The notes under the pieces are model-generated. The model saw nothing but the letters and a program-made list of their open reading frames with translations, ran no database searches and had not been told where the DNA came from. From DTLC01 sp964555645 (GTDB taxonomy: Bacteria; Verrucomicrobiota; Verrucomicrobiia; Limisphaerales; DTLC01), in contig CAZKTA010000029.1 of assembly GCA_964555645.1 (NCBI GenBank), positions 1 to 25,771 on the forward strand: a DNA stretch of 25,771 bases. The letters are read 5' to 3'. Positions 15,901 through 24,298 of this stretch are shown piece after piece (position 1 is the first letter of the stretch; each line of letters opens with the position of its first letter). Made by a program: the position numbers and the translations under genes.

Positions 15901-16893
15901 ATAGGCGATCCCAAGACCACCAAATGGGGTGCGCTGCGCGCCAAGCACGGCCACCCGAAACCGTTCAAGCTCCGGTACGTCGAGATCGGCAATGAAGACT
16001 TTTTCGACCGCAGCGGCAGCTACGACGGCAGATTCGCCCAGTTTTACGATGCCATCAAGGCGAAGTATCCGCATCTGAAGGTCATTTCTTCGATCGGTTA
16101 CGAACAACCCCAGAATCTCTGGGTCAAAAGCCGCACACCGGACCTGGTGGACGAACACTACTATCGCAACATGGAAGAAATGATGGCTCAGGCGTTCCGT
16201 TACGACACGTATTCACGGACAAATCCGACCAAGATTTTTGTTGGCGAATGGGCCACGCGCGTTGGCTCGCCCACGCCCAACATGGCCGGTGCGCTTGGCG
16301 ACGCAGCGTGGATGACCTGCATGGAACGCAATGCCGACATTGTAGTCATGCACTGTTACGCACCGCTGTTTGTCAACGTCAGCCAGCTCACTGGGCCGAA
16401 TCGTTCCATGCAATGGGCTTCGGACCTTATTGGCTACGACGCACTGACGAGTTACGGATCACCTGCATACTACGCGCAAAAAATGTTCAGCACGATGCTG
16501 GGAGACGAAGTCCTTGCAACTGACTCCGCGCATATCCCGACGCGCCTGTGGCAGCCGCAAGCCAGGCGCGGGCAAAGCCCGCCTCCGCCGCGGGAAATTC
16601 GCGAAATATTTTTCAGCGCCACGCGCGATAGCAAGACCGGCCTCGTTTTTGTGAAAGTTGTGAATACCACCGGTTCGGCACAGCCAATTAATATCCAGCT
16701 CAAGGGCGTCAAAAAGGTTCAGCCCAGAGGCGAGGCAGTCGTGTTGGCAGGCGCATCGCTTGAGGACACAAACTCAATCGAAAATCCGAAAAAAATCATC
16801 CCACGCACGGAAAAAATCACGGGCCTGAGCACGAACTTCACCCGTGTGTTCCCCGCATATTCGGTCAGTGTGTTGAAGATCAAAACAAGATAA
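12919..16893 (+). CDS. Secreted GH51 alpha-L-arabinofuranosidase with three tandem malectin domains
   Basis: 1324 aa, unusually long for GH51 (normally 500-700). Order: signal peptide (1-~19, …V-C-A-A-D); a small beta-barrel-like domain starting V-T-G-T-W-K-A (~20-130); malectin domains at ~134-280, ~302-448 and ~471-618, separated by Pro/Thr/Ser-rich linkers; then GH51 from ~655. The GH51 part has a carbohydrate-binding-like beta-sandwich inserted after its first strands (~720-870). Next come F-L-R-F-P-G-G-N-Y, acid/base E1026 in Y-V-E-I-G-N-E and nucleophile E1110 in F-V-G-E-W-A, with a C-terminal beta-sandwich. Malectin domains 1 and 2 are encoded by identical 431-nt stretches. The enzyme should release arabinofuranose from arabinoxylan, and the malectin array probably binds polysaccharide and keeps the enzyme on insoluble substrate (inferred). 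The preceding esterase ends 47 nt upstream. Confidence 0.9.
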   Translation: MKKLSLLLVLTALPLAVCAADVTGTWKAEFDSQIGLQKYTFTFQQDGAKLTGKAQSEVNDRRRETELLEGKVVGDAISFVELLNFQGNEIRITYNGTVSADGNEIKFTRRVGDFATTQIVAKRQQTAPTAAQVIRINAGRFTPYTDSKGNVWLPDQGFEGGNTVEHDPPVEITGTDEPGLFQSEHYSMEWFSWKLPNGKYIAKLYFCETYAGITGPGERVFSFNVHGHEFKDFDVWVKAGGPYRAYVVTVPVEVTNGEFRIVFTPQIENPQINAIEIIPESLATATGTAPTTSAPSSTLKPIRINAGRFTPYTDSKGNVWLPDQGFEGGNTVEHDPPVEITGTDEPGLFQSEHYSMEWFSWKLPNGKYIAKLYFCETYAGITGPGERVFSFNVHGHEFKDFDVWVKAGGPYRAYVVTVPVEVTNGEFRIVFTPQIENPQINAIEIIPEPLAATAVSPAITTTVAKPPSEFKPVRINAGRFTPYTDSEGNVWLPDQGFEGGETVERDPSIQIANTKDPELFRTERYLMDAFTYKLPNGKYTVKLYFAETYEGIGGPGERVFSFNVQGKEFKDFDIWVKAGGPYRAYVETVSVEITNRQLKITFTPKIENPAINAIEIIPESITDTEIPWPGTTATNVPPGRTVQTREPAPQPQQLMRPAKNPVLYIDAGRVTGNVSPTFYGLMTEEINFSYEGGLYGELIRNRTFKADAVVPRVTPTNYVAGEYVPVTFRPNTKPRFWSEVGGASMVLDTNNPLNKFLNVSLKLDVSSASAASPAGVANGGYWGIPVRPNTTYRVSFFAKAAGGFKGPVTVSIESADGKTTFASAKISGLTTEWKKFDTTLKTGRVPVSKDNVFKLTTTTPGTIWLQNVSLFPPTYKNRKNGLRPDIMELLADLKPKFLRFPGGNYLEGNALNQRFNWKETIGPVEERPGHPSPWGYWSTDGLGLLEFAQWCEDLNMEPVLGVFAGYCLGRGGVIHAGPELEPYVQEALEQIEYLIGDPKTTKWGALRAKHGHPKPFKLRYVEIGNEDFFDRSGSYDGRFAQFYDAIKAKYPHLKVISSIGYEQPQNLWVKSRTPDLVDEHYYRNMEEMMAQAFRYDTYSRTNPTKIFVGEWATRVGSPTPNMAGALGDAAWMTCMERNADIVVMHCYAPLFVNVSQLTGPNRSMQWASDLIGYDALTSYGSPAYYAQKMFSTMLGDEVLATDSAHIPTRLWQPQARRGQSPPPPREIREIFFSATRDSKTGLVFVKVVNTTGSAQPINIQLKGVKKVQPRGEAVVLAGASLEDTNSIENPKKIIPRTEKITGLSTNFTRVFPAYSVSVLKIKTR
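13324..13754 (+). repeat. Perfect 431-bp direct repeat, copy 1 (malectin domain 1)
   Basis: Read base by base against 13828-14258, no difference was found. The copies are spaced 504 nt (168 codons) apart, in frame. Identity begins and ends with the domain, while the linker sequences on either side differ. Confidence 0.9.
13828..14258 (+). repeat. Perfect 431-bp direct repeat, copy 2 (malectin domain 2)
   Basis: Identical to 13324-13754. The third malectin domain (about 14329-14772) is diverged overall but keeps short identical tracts with both copies, such as 26 nt starting TGGTTGCCTGACC and about 35 nt starting TGGGTCAAAGC. Confidence 0.9.
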
Positions 16894-16953
16894 TAATGCA
16901 CTTCGAGCGCGAATCGTTTGCATGTTTGGGGCACACTGTGCAGGGACGAATGC

Positions 16954-16986
16954 AGGGCCAACGGTTGCAGTTTGCAGGTCGGCCCT
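16954..16986 (+). other. Stem-loop in the gap between the two GH51 genes
   Basis: AGGGCC (16954-16959) pairs with GGCCCT (16981-16986). Inside, TGCA (16966-16969) can pair with TGCA (16973-16976). No T-run follows, so it is not an obvious terminator. The rest of the 179-nt gap (16894-17072) holds no gene. Confidence 0.35.
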
Positions 16987-17072
16987 TGGGCTGTACACCC
17001 CGGGCTGAGTTTTGCACTTTGGTAATCCAGGCTGAAACCTGCACTACGAACGTTTAGGATCGCCATCAAAAG

Positions 17073-19166
17073 ATGTACCGAAGATTATTGCAGATTATTG
17101 TGCTGGGCAGTGCTTGCTTAAGTTGCACTCAGACAACTGCGGCACCCACCGCAACGATAGACGCTGCCAAAGAAGGCGCGCCTGTTTCACCCTACATTTA
17201 CGGCCAGTTCATCGAGCACATCGGAAACATCATGTACAGAGCGCTTTGGGCCGAAATGCTCGATGACCGGAAATTTTACTTCGCAGTGGCACCGGACACG
17301 CCCGGCGATGCCAGTGCGGACGCGCGTGCTGAGGGTGGTCGCAGCCGGCGCCCACGCGGGGTGGGCCCGGGCCGGTGGAACCCGGTCGGTCCACCTGGGG
17401 CAGTCACAATGGACACCAACAATCCGTTTGTGGGCGAGCACAGTCCGCTAATCAGGCTTGCTGGGGACGAACCCTGTGGGATTTCTCAGAAAGGCGTGAG
17501 TTTTATCAAAGGCGCAACGTACGTAGGCCGAGTTTATCTGGCTGGCGACTCGCGGGTCAGAGTGTTTATCGCAGTTAGATGGCTCGACGACGCTGGTAAA
17601 GAAACCGCAGGCACAGTGATCCCAATCACGGAAAACGTAAGCCTAAAGACAAATTTTCAAAAGGTCACCTTTTCGTTCGTTGCACCAGAGTCTGGCCCGG
17701 CCAGATTCGAAATTGTCGGGCGTGGCTCGGGCTGGTTCAAGATCGGTGCGGTGTCGCTTATGCCATCGAACAACCTGCACGGATTCAAGCCCGAGGCAAT
17801 TGCGGCGCTCAAACAGATCCGCGCCGGTGTGTACAGATTCCCTGGCGGTAACTTTGTTTCCGCGCATGAATGGCGGGATGCAATTGGCGACCCGGACAAG
17901 CGGCCGCCCACGTGGGACCCGGTTTGGCGGGCTATGCAGCCGAACGACATCGGCACAGACGAATTCATCACGCTTTGCAGGCTACTGGAAGTTGAGCCCT
18001 ACATCACGGTTAATGCTGGCTTGGGCGATGCGTGGTCGGCGGCTCAATACGTGGAGTACGCCAACGCTGACACCAACACACCGATGGGCGCACTGCGCGC
18101 TGCAAACGGTAACCCCGAGCCGTTCCGAGTGAAATTCTGGGGCATCGGCAACGAAATGTGGGGGTTCACTTACCAGTTCGGCGCAATGAAACCTGAGGAC
18201 TTCATGTTCAAGCATAGGCAATTTGCCAGAGCAATGCGTAGGGTTGACCCTTCGATCACACTGCTTGCCAGCGGTGCAATGCCCGACACCATGATCGGTT
18301 CACGTGAGTCGCTCAGCTTCGGCACCAATCTTGTGCCTGAATATTTCTCGCGCGCTGACTGGACCGGCATGTTGCTTTCCAACTGTTTCGACCATTTCGA
18401 CATGCTCAGTGAGCACTTTTACAACTACGCCGGCACGCATTTCGACCTGGCTCAGGGCAAGCAGGTGCCAAACGACCCGAACGAGCCGGTCACCGACTGG
18501 ATGCGCCGCCCGGCAAATCACATGCGCATCAAATACGAGCATTACAAGGATTACGAGCGGCTATTCCCGCGCCTGGCAAGTGAACCCAAACCATTGGCCA
18601 TCAGCGAATGGGCATACGCCGGTACATACAAATACCCAACTTATCCCGCTATCGCATGGGCACTGCACGAGATGATCCGGCACTCGGGCCTGATAAAAAT
18701 GGCCAACTACACGTTCGCGACGGCACTGCTCAAATCCGATGGGACCAACGTCACACTTAACGCTAACGGATTAGTGTTCATGCTATACTCGCGGCATTTC
18801 GGCTCGAGCCCGGTCCAGGTCACAGGCGACTCGCCCCAGCCAAAGCCAAACGCGCCATTCGGCGCCGAGCAACCTGCGGTCAACGCCGGCAGTGACACCT
18901 TTCCACTGGATGTCGTTGCTGCATGGACAAGCAATCGGACCGCGTTAGTTGTTGCCGTGCTCAACCCCACTGACACCGAACAATCGCTCAAACTAAAAAT
19001 CACTGGGGCAAAGCTCGCCGGTAAAGGCATCCTACGCCGCCTGGCGGCGCCTGCGCCGGATGCAAAAGAACCGGTAATAACCGAATCACAAATATCAGTT
19101 GTACCCGAGACTGTCACAGCTCCGCCGTTTAGCATCAGCCTGTACGAGTTTTATGTGTCGCAGTAG
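17073..19166 (+). CDS. Secreted GH51 alpha-L-arabinofuranosidase
   Basis: 697 aa, with a hydrophobic signal peptide (M-Y-R-R-L-L-Q-I-I-V-L-G-S-A-C-L-S-C). Its cysteines do not form a good lipobox. The first barrel strand (Y-G-Q-F-I-E-H-I-G) is followed by an inserted CBM4/9-like beta-sandwich (~105-235), then Y-R-F-P-G-G-N-F. Acid/base E361 is in G-I-G-N-E-M-W-G and nucleophile E512 in I-S-E-W-A-Y. The C-terminal beta-sandwich ends in S-I-S-L-Y-E-F. This is the usual GH51 layout without extra malectin domains, and it is only distantly similar to the preceding GH51, so the two probably differ in substrate preference. An Arg/Gly/Pro-rich loop (R-S-R-R-P-R-G-V-G-P-G-R) near residue 90 is unusual. 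AGGAT lies 12 nt upstream, a distant ribosome-binding site. Expected role: removal of alpha-L-arabinofuranose side groups. Confidence 0.9.
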   Translation: MYRRLLQIIVLGSACLSCTQTTAAPTATIDAAKEGAPVSPYIYGQFIEHIGNIMYRALWAEMLDDRKFYFAVAPDTPGDASADARAEGGRSRRPRGVGPGRWNPVGPPGAVTMDTNNPFVGEHSPLIRLAGDEPCGISQKGVSFIKGATYVGRVYLAGDSRVRVFIAVRWLDDAGKETAGTVIPITENVSLKTNFQKVTFSFVAPESGPARFEIVGRGSGWFKIGAVSLMPSNNLHGFKPEAIAALKQIRAGVYRFPGGNFVSAHEWRDAIGDPDKRPPTWDPVWRAMQPNDIGTDEFITLCRLLEVEPYITVNAGLGDAWSAAQYVEYANADTNTPMGALRAANGNPEPFRVKFWGIGNEMWGFTYQFGAMKPEDFMFKHRQFARAMRRVDPSITLLASGAMPDTMIGSRESLSFGTNLVPEYFSRADWTGMLLSNCFDHFDMLSEHFYNYAGTHFDLAQGKQVPNDPNEPVTDWMRRPANHMRIKYEHYKDYERLFPRLASEPKPLAISEWAYAGTYKYPTYPAIAWALHEMIRHSGLIKMANYTFATALLKSDGTNVTLNANGLVFMLYSRHFGSSPVQVTGDSPQPKPNAPFGAEQPAVNAGSDTFPLDVVAAWTSNRTALVVAVLNPTDTEQSLKLKITGAKLAGKGILRRLAAPAPDAKEPVITESQISVVPETVTAPPFSISLYEFYVSQ

Positions 19167-19224
19167 GCTAGCTCTGTGCTTATGAAAGTATCTCACTGCT
19201 GCACGATTGTGTGCGTAATTCAGA

Positions 19225-19253
19225 CTTTGGGCCTGCAATTGTTCAGGCCAAAG
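19225..19253 (+). other. Strong stem-loop upstream of the GH8 gene
   Basis: CTTTGG (19225-19230), a bulged G, CCTG (19232-19235), an 8-nt loop, then CAGG and CCAAAG (19244-19253): ten base pairs with one bulge. No T-run follows. It lies in the 140-nt gap after the second GH51 and argues that the open frame extending back to 19211 is leader rather than coding. Confidence 0.45.
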
Positions 19254-19306
19254 CCAGCGCTGCGAACCAAGATGGAACCACTTACGACAAGTTGAGAATC
19301 GCGAAT

Positions 19307-20704
19307 ATGACACCTGAAATTGCAACTGGCAAAGCCTCCTGCAGTGTTACGGTCACTTGCGGTATCAGACGCACACAGCTTCATCAGCGCGACAACTCTT
19401 TGACTTTTCGCAAACGTCTCTGCAACAGACTTGCCCTCGGCACCGCATGCGTACTGTTGACAGCCGCAATTGCACAAGGCGCCACAGCCACACCGCTCGA
19501 CGACGGCACCGGCGCATACGCAACGGGTAAGTACCGGAACCTGTTTGCTGAGCTTGGGTATTCGCAGGACGAAATCCGGAATAAAATTGATAGAGCATTC
19601 AACCAATTGTTCTACGGCAACCCCGACACCCAACGTGTCTATTACGAAGCCGGCACGAACCAAAACGGGCTTTTGGCGTACATGCTCGATGTCAAACACC
19701 GAGACGTGCGCACCGAGGGGCTTTCCTATGGCATGATGATCGCAGTGCAACTGAACAAAAAGAAAGAGTTCGACGCGCTGTGGAACTGGTCGCTCACATA
19801 CCTCTATAACCCCGACACGAACCATATCTCGTACGGTTTCTTTTCGTGGCATGCGCGGACCAACGGCACGCGCCTGAGCGAGTTCGTCGCGCCAGATGGC
19901 GAAGAGTATTACGTTATGGCCCTGTATTTTGCAGCAAACCGCTGGGGGAGCGGCAAGGGTATCTATGACTACAAACATTGGGCAGACCAGTTAATCTCGC
20001 GAATGTTGCACCGGCACAGGATCACCAGCACAGTTACCTGGCGTGGCAGGACCCGAACCGTAAGCGCCGGAGCGTTGTTCAGTAAACAACACAAGATGGT
20101 ATTGTTCAGCCCAAGCGACGAACGGCCGCAGTTCTCTGACCCGTCATATCACTTGCCTGCGTTTTACGAGTTATGGGCGCGTTGGGGCCCGACCGAAGAC
20201 AGAGAGTTCTGGCTCGAAGCCGCGCGCGTGAGCCGCGATTTCTTCGTAAAGGTCGCCCACCCTGTCACCGGCCTAACACCGAGTTACGCTAACTTCGACG
20301 GTTCGCTCGTGCTCCAGTCCGGCCATTACGGGACGAACTTCACCTACGACGCTTTCCGCACAGCAGGCAACTGGGCTGTTGACTGGTCGTGGTGGGGCAA
20401 AGATCCGCGCCAACGCGAGCTGAGCGACAGGCTCCAGGCGTTCTTTGAATCGAAAGGAACCAACTATGGGTGCCAGTTCACGCTCGATGGTAAACAACTC
20501 GAAGACAGGCACGCTGAAGGCTTGGTCGCTATCAATGCCGTGGCTAGCCTGGCTGCTACGCATCCACGCGCCAAAAAATTCGTCCAGGCACTCTGGGAAC
20601 TGCCCGTGCCCGAGGGCATCGAACGCTACTACGAAGGTTTGCTTTACATGATGGCGTTGCTCCACTGTAGCGGCGAATTCAAAATCTGGCATCCGCAAAA
20701 ATGA
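19307..20704 (+). CDS. Secreted GH8 reducing-end xylose-releasing exo-oligoxylanase (Rex-type)
   Basis: 465 aa from the ATG at 19307, chosen because a weak GAGA lies about 10 nt upstream. A TTG at 19400 would give a cleaner signal peptide (T-F-R-K-R-L…L-L-T-A-A-I-A-Q-G-A-T-A) and may be the true start. The (alpha/alpha)6 barrel shows E137 in R-T-E-G-L-S-Y-G-M-M-I (general acid) and D348 in F-T-Y-D-A-F-R (candidate base). Both motif contexts match Bacillus halodurans Rex rather than GH8 cellulases. Expected reaction: release of xylose from the reducing end of xylo-oligosaccharides. Placed just before GH67, it complements GH3, which trims from the other end. The mature length (~405 aa) fits Rex (~390 aa). 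Confidence 0.87.
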   Translation: MTPEIATGKASCSVTVTCGIRRTQLHQRDNSLTFRKRLCNRLALGTACVLLTAAIAQGATATPLDDGTGAYATGKYRNLFAELGYSQDEIRNKIDRAFNQLFYGNPDTQRVYYEAGTNQNGLLAYMLDVKHRDVRTEGLSYGMMIAVQLNKKKEFDALWNWSLTYLYNPDTNHISYGFFSWHARTNGTRLSEFVAPDGEEYYVMALYFAANRWGSGKGIYDYKHWADQLISRMLHRHRITSTVTWRGRTRTVSAGALFSKQHKMVLFSPSDERPQFSDPSYHLPAFYELWARWGPTEDREFWLEAARVSRDFFVKVAHPVTGLTPSYANFDGSLVLQSGHYGTNFTYDAFRTAGNWAVDWSWWGKDPRQRELSDRLQAFFESKGTNYGCQFTLDGKQLEDRHAEGLVAINAVASLAATHPRAKKFVQALWELPVPEGIERYYEGLLYMMALLHCSGEFKIWHPQK

Positions 20705-20740
20705 TTAACCTTGCCCAACCAAGGTTTAACGCGTTCGCTC

Positions 20741-22903
20741 ATGAGACGAATTTCACGGCGTGAGTTTGTGCAAACGAGCCTCGCGAGCGCAGCGGGGCTG
20801 TGGATGGTCGGTTGTACCCATTGTGGCTCGCGCACCGAAACCCACGCCAATGTGCCCCCACCAGATGAAGACGGGTACAAGCTCTGGTTACGGTACGCGC
20901 CACCAGACGCAAAAGTACTCGGCGGTTACCAGCGGGTTATCCGACAAGTGTGTGTCCCAGGCGGGTCTGATTCATGCCGCGTCATCCGGGACGAGTTACA
21001 AATGGCACTTAAAACCTTGCTCGGTCTGTCAGTGCAAATTGTCCAGAACCAGGACCGCTTGACTGACGGCACACTTCTGGTGGCCACCCCAGCAACGGCA
21101 CAGGTGTTATACCGGTGGGGAATTGAATCCGACCTGCAAAACCTGGACCTGGAAGGTTACCTAATCCGCACCCTCCAGCATAAGAACGGTGTCGTCACAC
21201 TCGTCGCAGCAAATACGGATTTGGGCGCGTTATACGGGTGTTTTCATTTCTTGCGATTGCTGCAGACGGCCCAGCCAATTACAAACCTGCACGTGGCTGA
21301 ACAGCCACAACTGAAGCGCCGACTGGTAAATCATTGGGACAACCTCGATGGTACAATCGAACGCGGGTACGCCGGACGCTCATTGTGGCGCTGGACTGAG
21401 CTTCCCGACAAACTGCACCAGCGATACATTGACTATGCGCGCGCGTGCGCTTCGATTGGTCTAAACGGTGCGGTCATTCACAATGTAAACGCTAACCCGC
21501 GCATTCTGACCACCGAATACCTGCGCAAGGTGGCTGCCCTAGCAAATGTATGGCGCCCGTACGGGGTAAGGATGTATCTGACGGCAAACTATGCTGCACC
21601 GGTGCGAATCGGCGGACTACGCACAGCAGACCCGTTCGATCAACACGTGAAAGACTGGTGGCGCGCCAAGGCCGACGAGATCTATTCGTTGATCCCAGAC
21701 TTTGGCGGGTTGCTCGTGAAAGCCGACTCTGAAGGCCAGCCCGGGCCAAAAACCTACAGCAGGTCGCATGCCGATGGCGCGAACATGCTCGCTGAGGCGC
21801 TCGCGCCGCATGGCGGGGTGGTTATGTGGCGTGCGTTTGTATACGACCACGAGGTTGACCCGGACCGTGTCAAGCGTGCCTACATTGAGTTTACACGCCT
21901 GGACGGTCAGTTCCAACCGAACGTGGTTATCCAAATCAAGAACGGGCCATTGGATTTTCAGCCACGCGAGCCTTTTCATCCGCTGTTTGGCGCGCTCAAG
22001 CACACGTCTGTAATGGCCGAAATCCAGCCTACGCAAGAATACCTTGGCCAGGCCAAGCACTTGGTGTACCTGGGGCCGATGTGGGAAGAGTTCCTGCAGT
22101 CCGATACTTATGCCAAAGGCCCAGGCTCGACTGTTGCCAAGGTCCTGATGGGCAAGGTGTACCCGTATAAAATCACAGGCATGGCTGGGGTGGTCAACCC
22201 AGGGACGGACACCAATTGGTGTGGACATCATTTCTCACAGGCAAACTGGTATGCGTTTGGCCGGCTGGCATGGAATCCGGAGCTGCGCGCCGAACAGATC
22301 GCGGATGAATGGATTCGCATGACGTTCAGCAACGAACCCGGTATGGTCGGTATCATCCGTCAAATGATGATGAGCTCATACGAGACGTTTGTGAATTACA
22401 CAATGCCGCTAGGACTGCACCACCTGATCGGGGGCGACCATTATGCGCCTATGCCGTGGAACGATCGTGCACCGAGGGAGGACTGGACGGCTACTTATTA
22501 CCATCGCGCTTCCGAGGACGGCATCGGGTTCGATCGTACTCGAGACGGTAGCGGCGCAGTTGACCAGTACCACCCGCCTCTGAATGACATCTTCAACGAC
22601 ATCAGCCTGTGCCCGGAGAAATTCCTGCTCTGGTTCCATCGCTGTCGGTGGGACTACAGGTTGAAATCTGGTAGGACGCTCTGGGACGAGCTTTGCGCAA
22701 AATATGACACAGGCGTCAGACAAGCCCGCGAGCTGCACGATACATGGCAATCTTTGGCAGGTAAGATAGATGCGCGTCGGCACCGCGAGGTGGCCGAGCG
22801 CCTGGCTATCCAGCTCAGAGACGCTGCACTGTGGCGCGACCAGATTCTGGAATACTTCGGCCGCATCAGCCAGAGGACCCTCCTGCCTCAAATCCGACAA
22901 TGA
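20741..22903 (+). CDS. GH67 alpha-glucuronidase, predicted Tat-exported lipoprotein
   Basis: 720 aa. The ATG at 20741 is chosen over the TTG at 20711 because it puts a twin-arginine signal at the N-terminus: S-R-R-E-F-V-Q (residues 5-11), a hydrophobic stretch, then M-V-G-C with C25 as the likely lipidated residue. Catalytic residues by comparison with Cellvibrio and Geobacillus GH67: acid E331 (K-A-D-S-E-G-Q-P-G-P), and bases D405 (P-L-D-F-Q-P-R-E-P-F) and E433 (P-T-Q-E-Y-L-G-Q). The spacing D405 to E433 (28) equals that of the known enzymes. GH67 removes (4-O-methyl)-glucuronic acid linked alpha-1,2 to the non-reducing terminal xylose of short oligosaccharides, so it acts after GH10. It overlaps the GH43 start by ATGA. 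Confidence 0.92.
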   Translation: MRRISRREFVQTSLASAAGLWMVGCTHCGSRTETHANVPPPDEDGYKLWLRYAPPDAKVLGGYQRVIRQVCVPGGSDSCRVIRDELQMALKTLLGLSVQIVQNQDRLTDGTLLVATPATAQVLYRWGIESDLQNLDLEGYLIRTLQHKNGVVTLVAANTDLGALYGCFHFLRLLQTAQPITNLHVAEQPQLKRRLVNHWDNLDGTIERGYAGRSLWRWTELPDKLHQRYIDYARACASIGLNGAVIHNVNANPRILTTEYLRKVAALANVWRPYGVRMYLTANYAAPVRIGGLRTADPFDQHVKDWWRAKADEIYSLIPDFGGLLVKADSEGQPGPKTYSRSHADGANMLAEALAPHGGVVMWRAFVYDHEVDPDRVKRAYIEFTRLDGQFQPNVVIQIKNGPLDFQPREPFHPLFGALKHTSVMAEIQPTQEYLGQAKHLVYLGPMWEEFLQSDTYAKGPGSTVAKVLMGKVYPYKITGMAGVVNPGTDTNWCGHHFSQANWYAFGRLAWNPELRAEQIADEWIRMTFSNEPGMVGIIRQMMMSSYETFVNYTMPLGLHHLIGGDHYAPMPWNDRAPREDWTATYYHRASEDGIGFDRTRDGSGAVDQYHPPLNDIFNDISLCPEKFLLWFHRCRWDYRLKSGRTLWDELCAKYDTGVRQARELHDTWQSLAGKIDARRHREVAERLAIQLRDAALWRDQILEYFGRISQRTLLPQIRQ

Positions 22904-24270
22904 AAATTTGGCGTTACAGGATCAGCGTTTTCATGAACAGTTCGAGGCTTTTTCTGTTGGCCTTGGGTACCGTCGCGCTGTTATCGGCCAACAATGCGTT
23001 TGCCCCAAACCCGCTCATCATCGACCAGTTCACTGCCGACCCGAGCGCCAGGGTGTTTGAAGGCCGAGTCTATGTTTATCCCTCGCACGATATCCCGCCG
23101 ATCCCAGGCAAGACACGCCCTGACTGGTTTTGCATGGAAGACTATCACGTGTTTTCCTCCGAAAACCTGACGGACTGGACCGACCATGGCGTGATTCTGA
23201 ACCAGACCAACGTGGACTGGGTCAATCCAACGTCCTACAGCCTGTGGGCGCCGGACTGCGTCTTCAAAAACGGAAAGTATTACTTCTATTTTCCCGCAAT
23301 CGCAAAAACCGGCGGCATGAGGATAGGGGTTGCCATCGCGGACAAGCCCTACGGCCCGTTCAAGCCGGAGCCGAAGCCCATCGAGGGCGTGCGCGGAATT
23401 GATCCATGCGTGTTTCTGGACAAGGATGGGGGCGCCTACCTGTTCTATTCGTTGAATAAAATTTTCGTGGCGAGGCTCAAAGACAACATGCTGGAACTAG
23501 ACTCGCCACCGCTGCTGATCACCAATCTGCCCCAAGTTGGCCTCATCGAGGGGCCGTTCGTCTTCGAGCGGAATGGAATTTATTACCTCACCTATCCGCA
23601 CGTGCAGAACAAGATTCAGCGGCTGGAATACGCCACCAGCAACCACCCGATGGGGCCTTACAAACATGTTGGCGTCATCTTGGACGAGGCGGCAAGCGGC
23701 TGCTGGACCGTTCATCACTCAATCGTCGAATACCAAGGTCAGTGGTATTTGTTTTATCACGACAACGATTTGTCGCCCGAGTTCGACAAGAACCGGTCCA
23801 TCCGCGCCGACCGCCTTTTCTTTAACGACGACGGCACCATCCGTAAAGTCATTCCCACTCTGCGCGGCGTCGGCATCGTGAACGCCAAAAGCACCATCCA
23901 GATCGACAGGTTCAGCGCCGTGAGCAAAGAGGGCACGGCAGTTTCATTTTTGAACCCGACAAACAAGCACGAGGGATGGAAAATATCACTCGTAGGAACA
24001 AATGCCTGGGTCCGGTTCAATGACGTTGATTTCGGAACGGACGGACTGAAGGCGGTAAAGGTCAGGGCCGTTTCGGCCACGGGCGCGATGGCTGAGATCC
24101 GCGTGGACAAATTGGACGGTCCATTGCTGGCACAGGTTGAGATTGAAAAAGGTTCCGGATGGAAGACCGTTTCGTCAAAGGTAAGCGACGCCCCGTCAGG
24201 CGTCCGTGATCTTTTTGTGACTTTGAAAACGAACAGCTCAATTGAGCTGGACTGGATTCACTTTGAATGA
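22900..24270 (+). CDS. Secreted GH43 arabinofuranosidase/xylosidase with CBM6
   Basis: 456 aa from the ATG at 22900, which overlaps the GH67 stop as ATGA and suggests translational coupling. An ATG at 22933 would give a shorter signal peptide (M-N-S-S-R-L-F-L-L-A-L…N-A-F-A). The five-bladed propeller shows D47 in A-D-P-S-A-R-V-F (base), D168 in G-I-D-P-C-V-F (pKa modulator) and E217 in I-E-G-P-F (acid). Residues ~330-456 look like a CBM6 (W-V-R-F-N-D-V-D-F, I-E-L-D-W-I-H-F). GH43 with CBM6 acts on arabinoxylan or xylo-oligosaccharides; the subfamily, and hence arabinofuranosidase versus xylosidase, was not determined. It sits between GH67 and GH10, fitting a xylan role. Confidence 0.88.
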   Translation: MKIWRYRISVFMNSSRLFLLALGTVALLSANNAFAPNPLIIDQFTADPSARVFEGRVYVYPSHDIPPIPGKTRPDWFCMEDYHVFSSENLTDWTDHGVILNQTNVDWVNPTSYSLWAPDCVFKNGKYYFYFPAIAKTGGMRIGVAIADKPYGPFKPEPKPIEGVRGIDPCVFLDKDGGAYLFYSLNKIFVARLKDNMLELDSPPLLITNLPQVGLIEGPFVFERNGIYYLTYPHVQNKIQRLEYATSNHPMGPYKHVGVILDEAASGCWTVHHSIVEYQGQWYLFYHDNDLSPEFDKNRSIRADRLFFNDDGTIRKVIPTLRGVGIVNAKSTIQIDRFSAVSKEGTAVSFLNPTNKHEGWKISLVGTNAWVRFNDVDFGTDGLKAVKVRAVSATGAMAEIRVDKLDGPLLAQVEIEKGSGWKTVSSKVSDAPSGVRDLFVTLKTNSSIELDWIHFE

Positions 24271-24278
24271 GCTGTCCG

Positions 24279-24298
24279 TTGCATTTCAAAACATGCAA
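24279..24298 (+). other. Small inverted repeat before the GH10 start
   Basis: TTGCAT (24279-24284) and ATGCAA (24293-24298) form a 6-bp stem with an 8-nt loop in the 40-nt gap between GH43 and GH10, ending 12 nt before the chosen GH10 ATG. It could affect translation initiation; chance is possible. Confidence 0.25.

Noticed and set aside
17115..17130. Lipoprotein signal on the second GH51
   Set aside because: The residues before the two candidate cysteines (G-S-A-C, C-L-S-C) lack the usual Leu at -3, so a plain Sec signal is preferred.
19211..19306. N-terminal extension of the GH8 frame from a GTG codon
   Set aside because: It covers a 10-bp stem-loop and reads as hydrophilic sequence placed before a signal peptide, so it is more likely untranslated.
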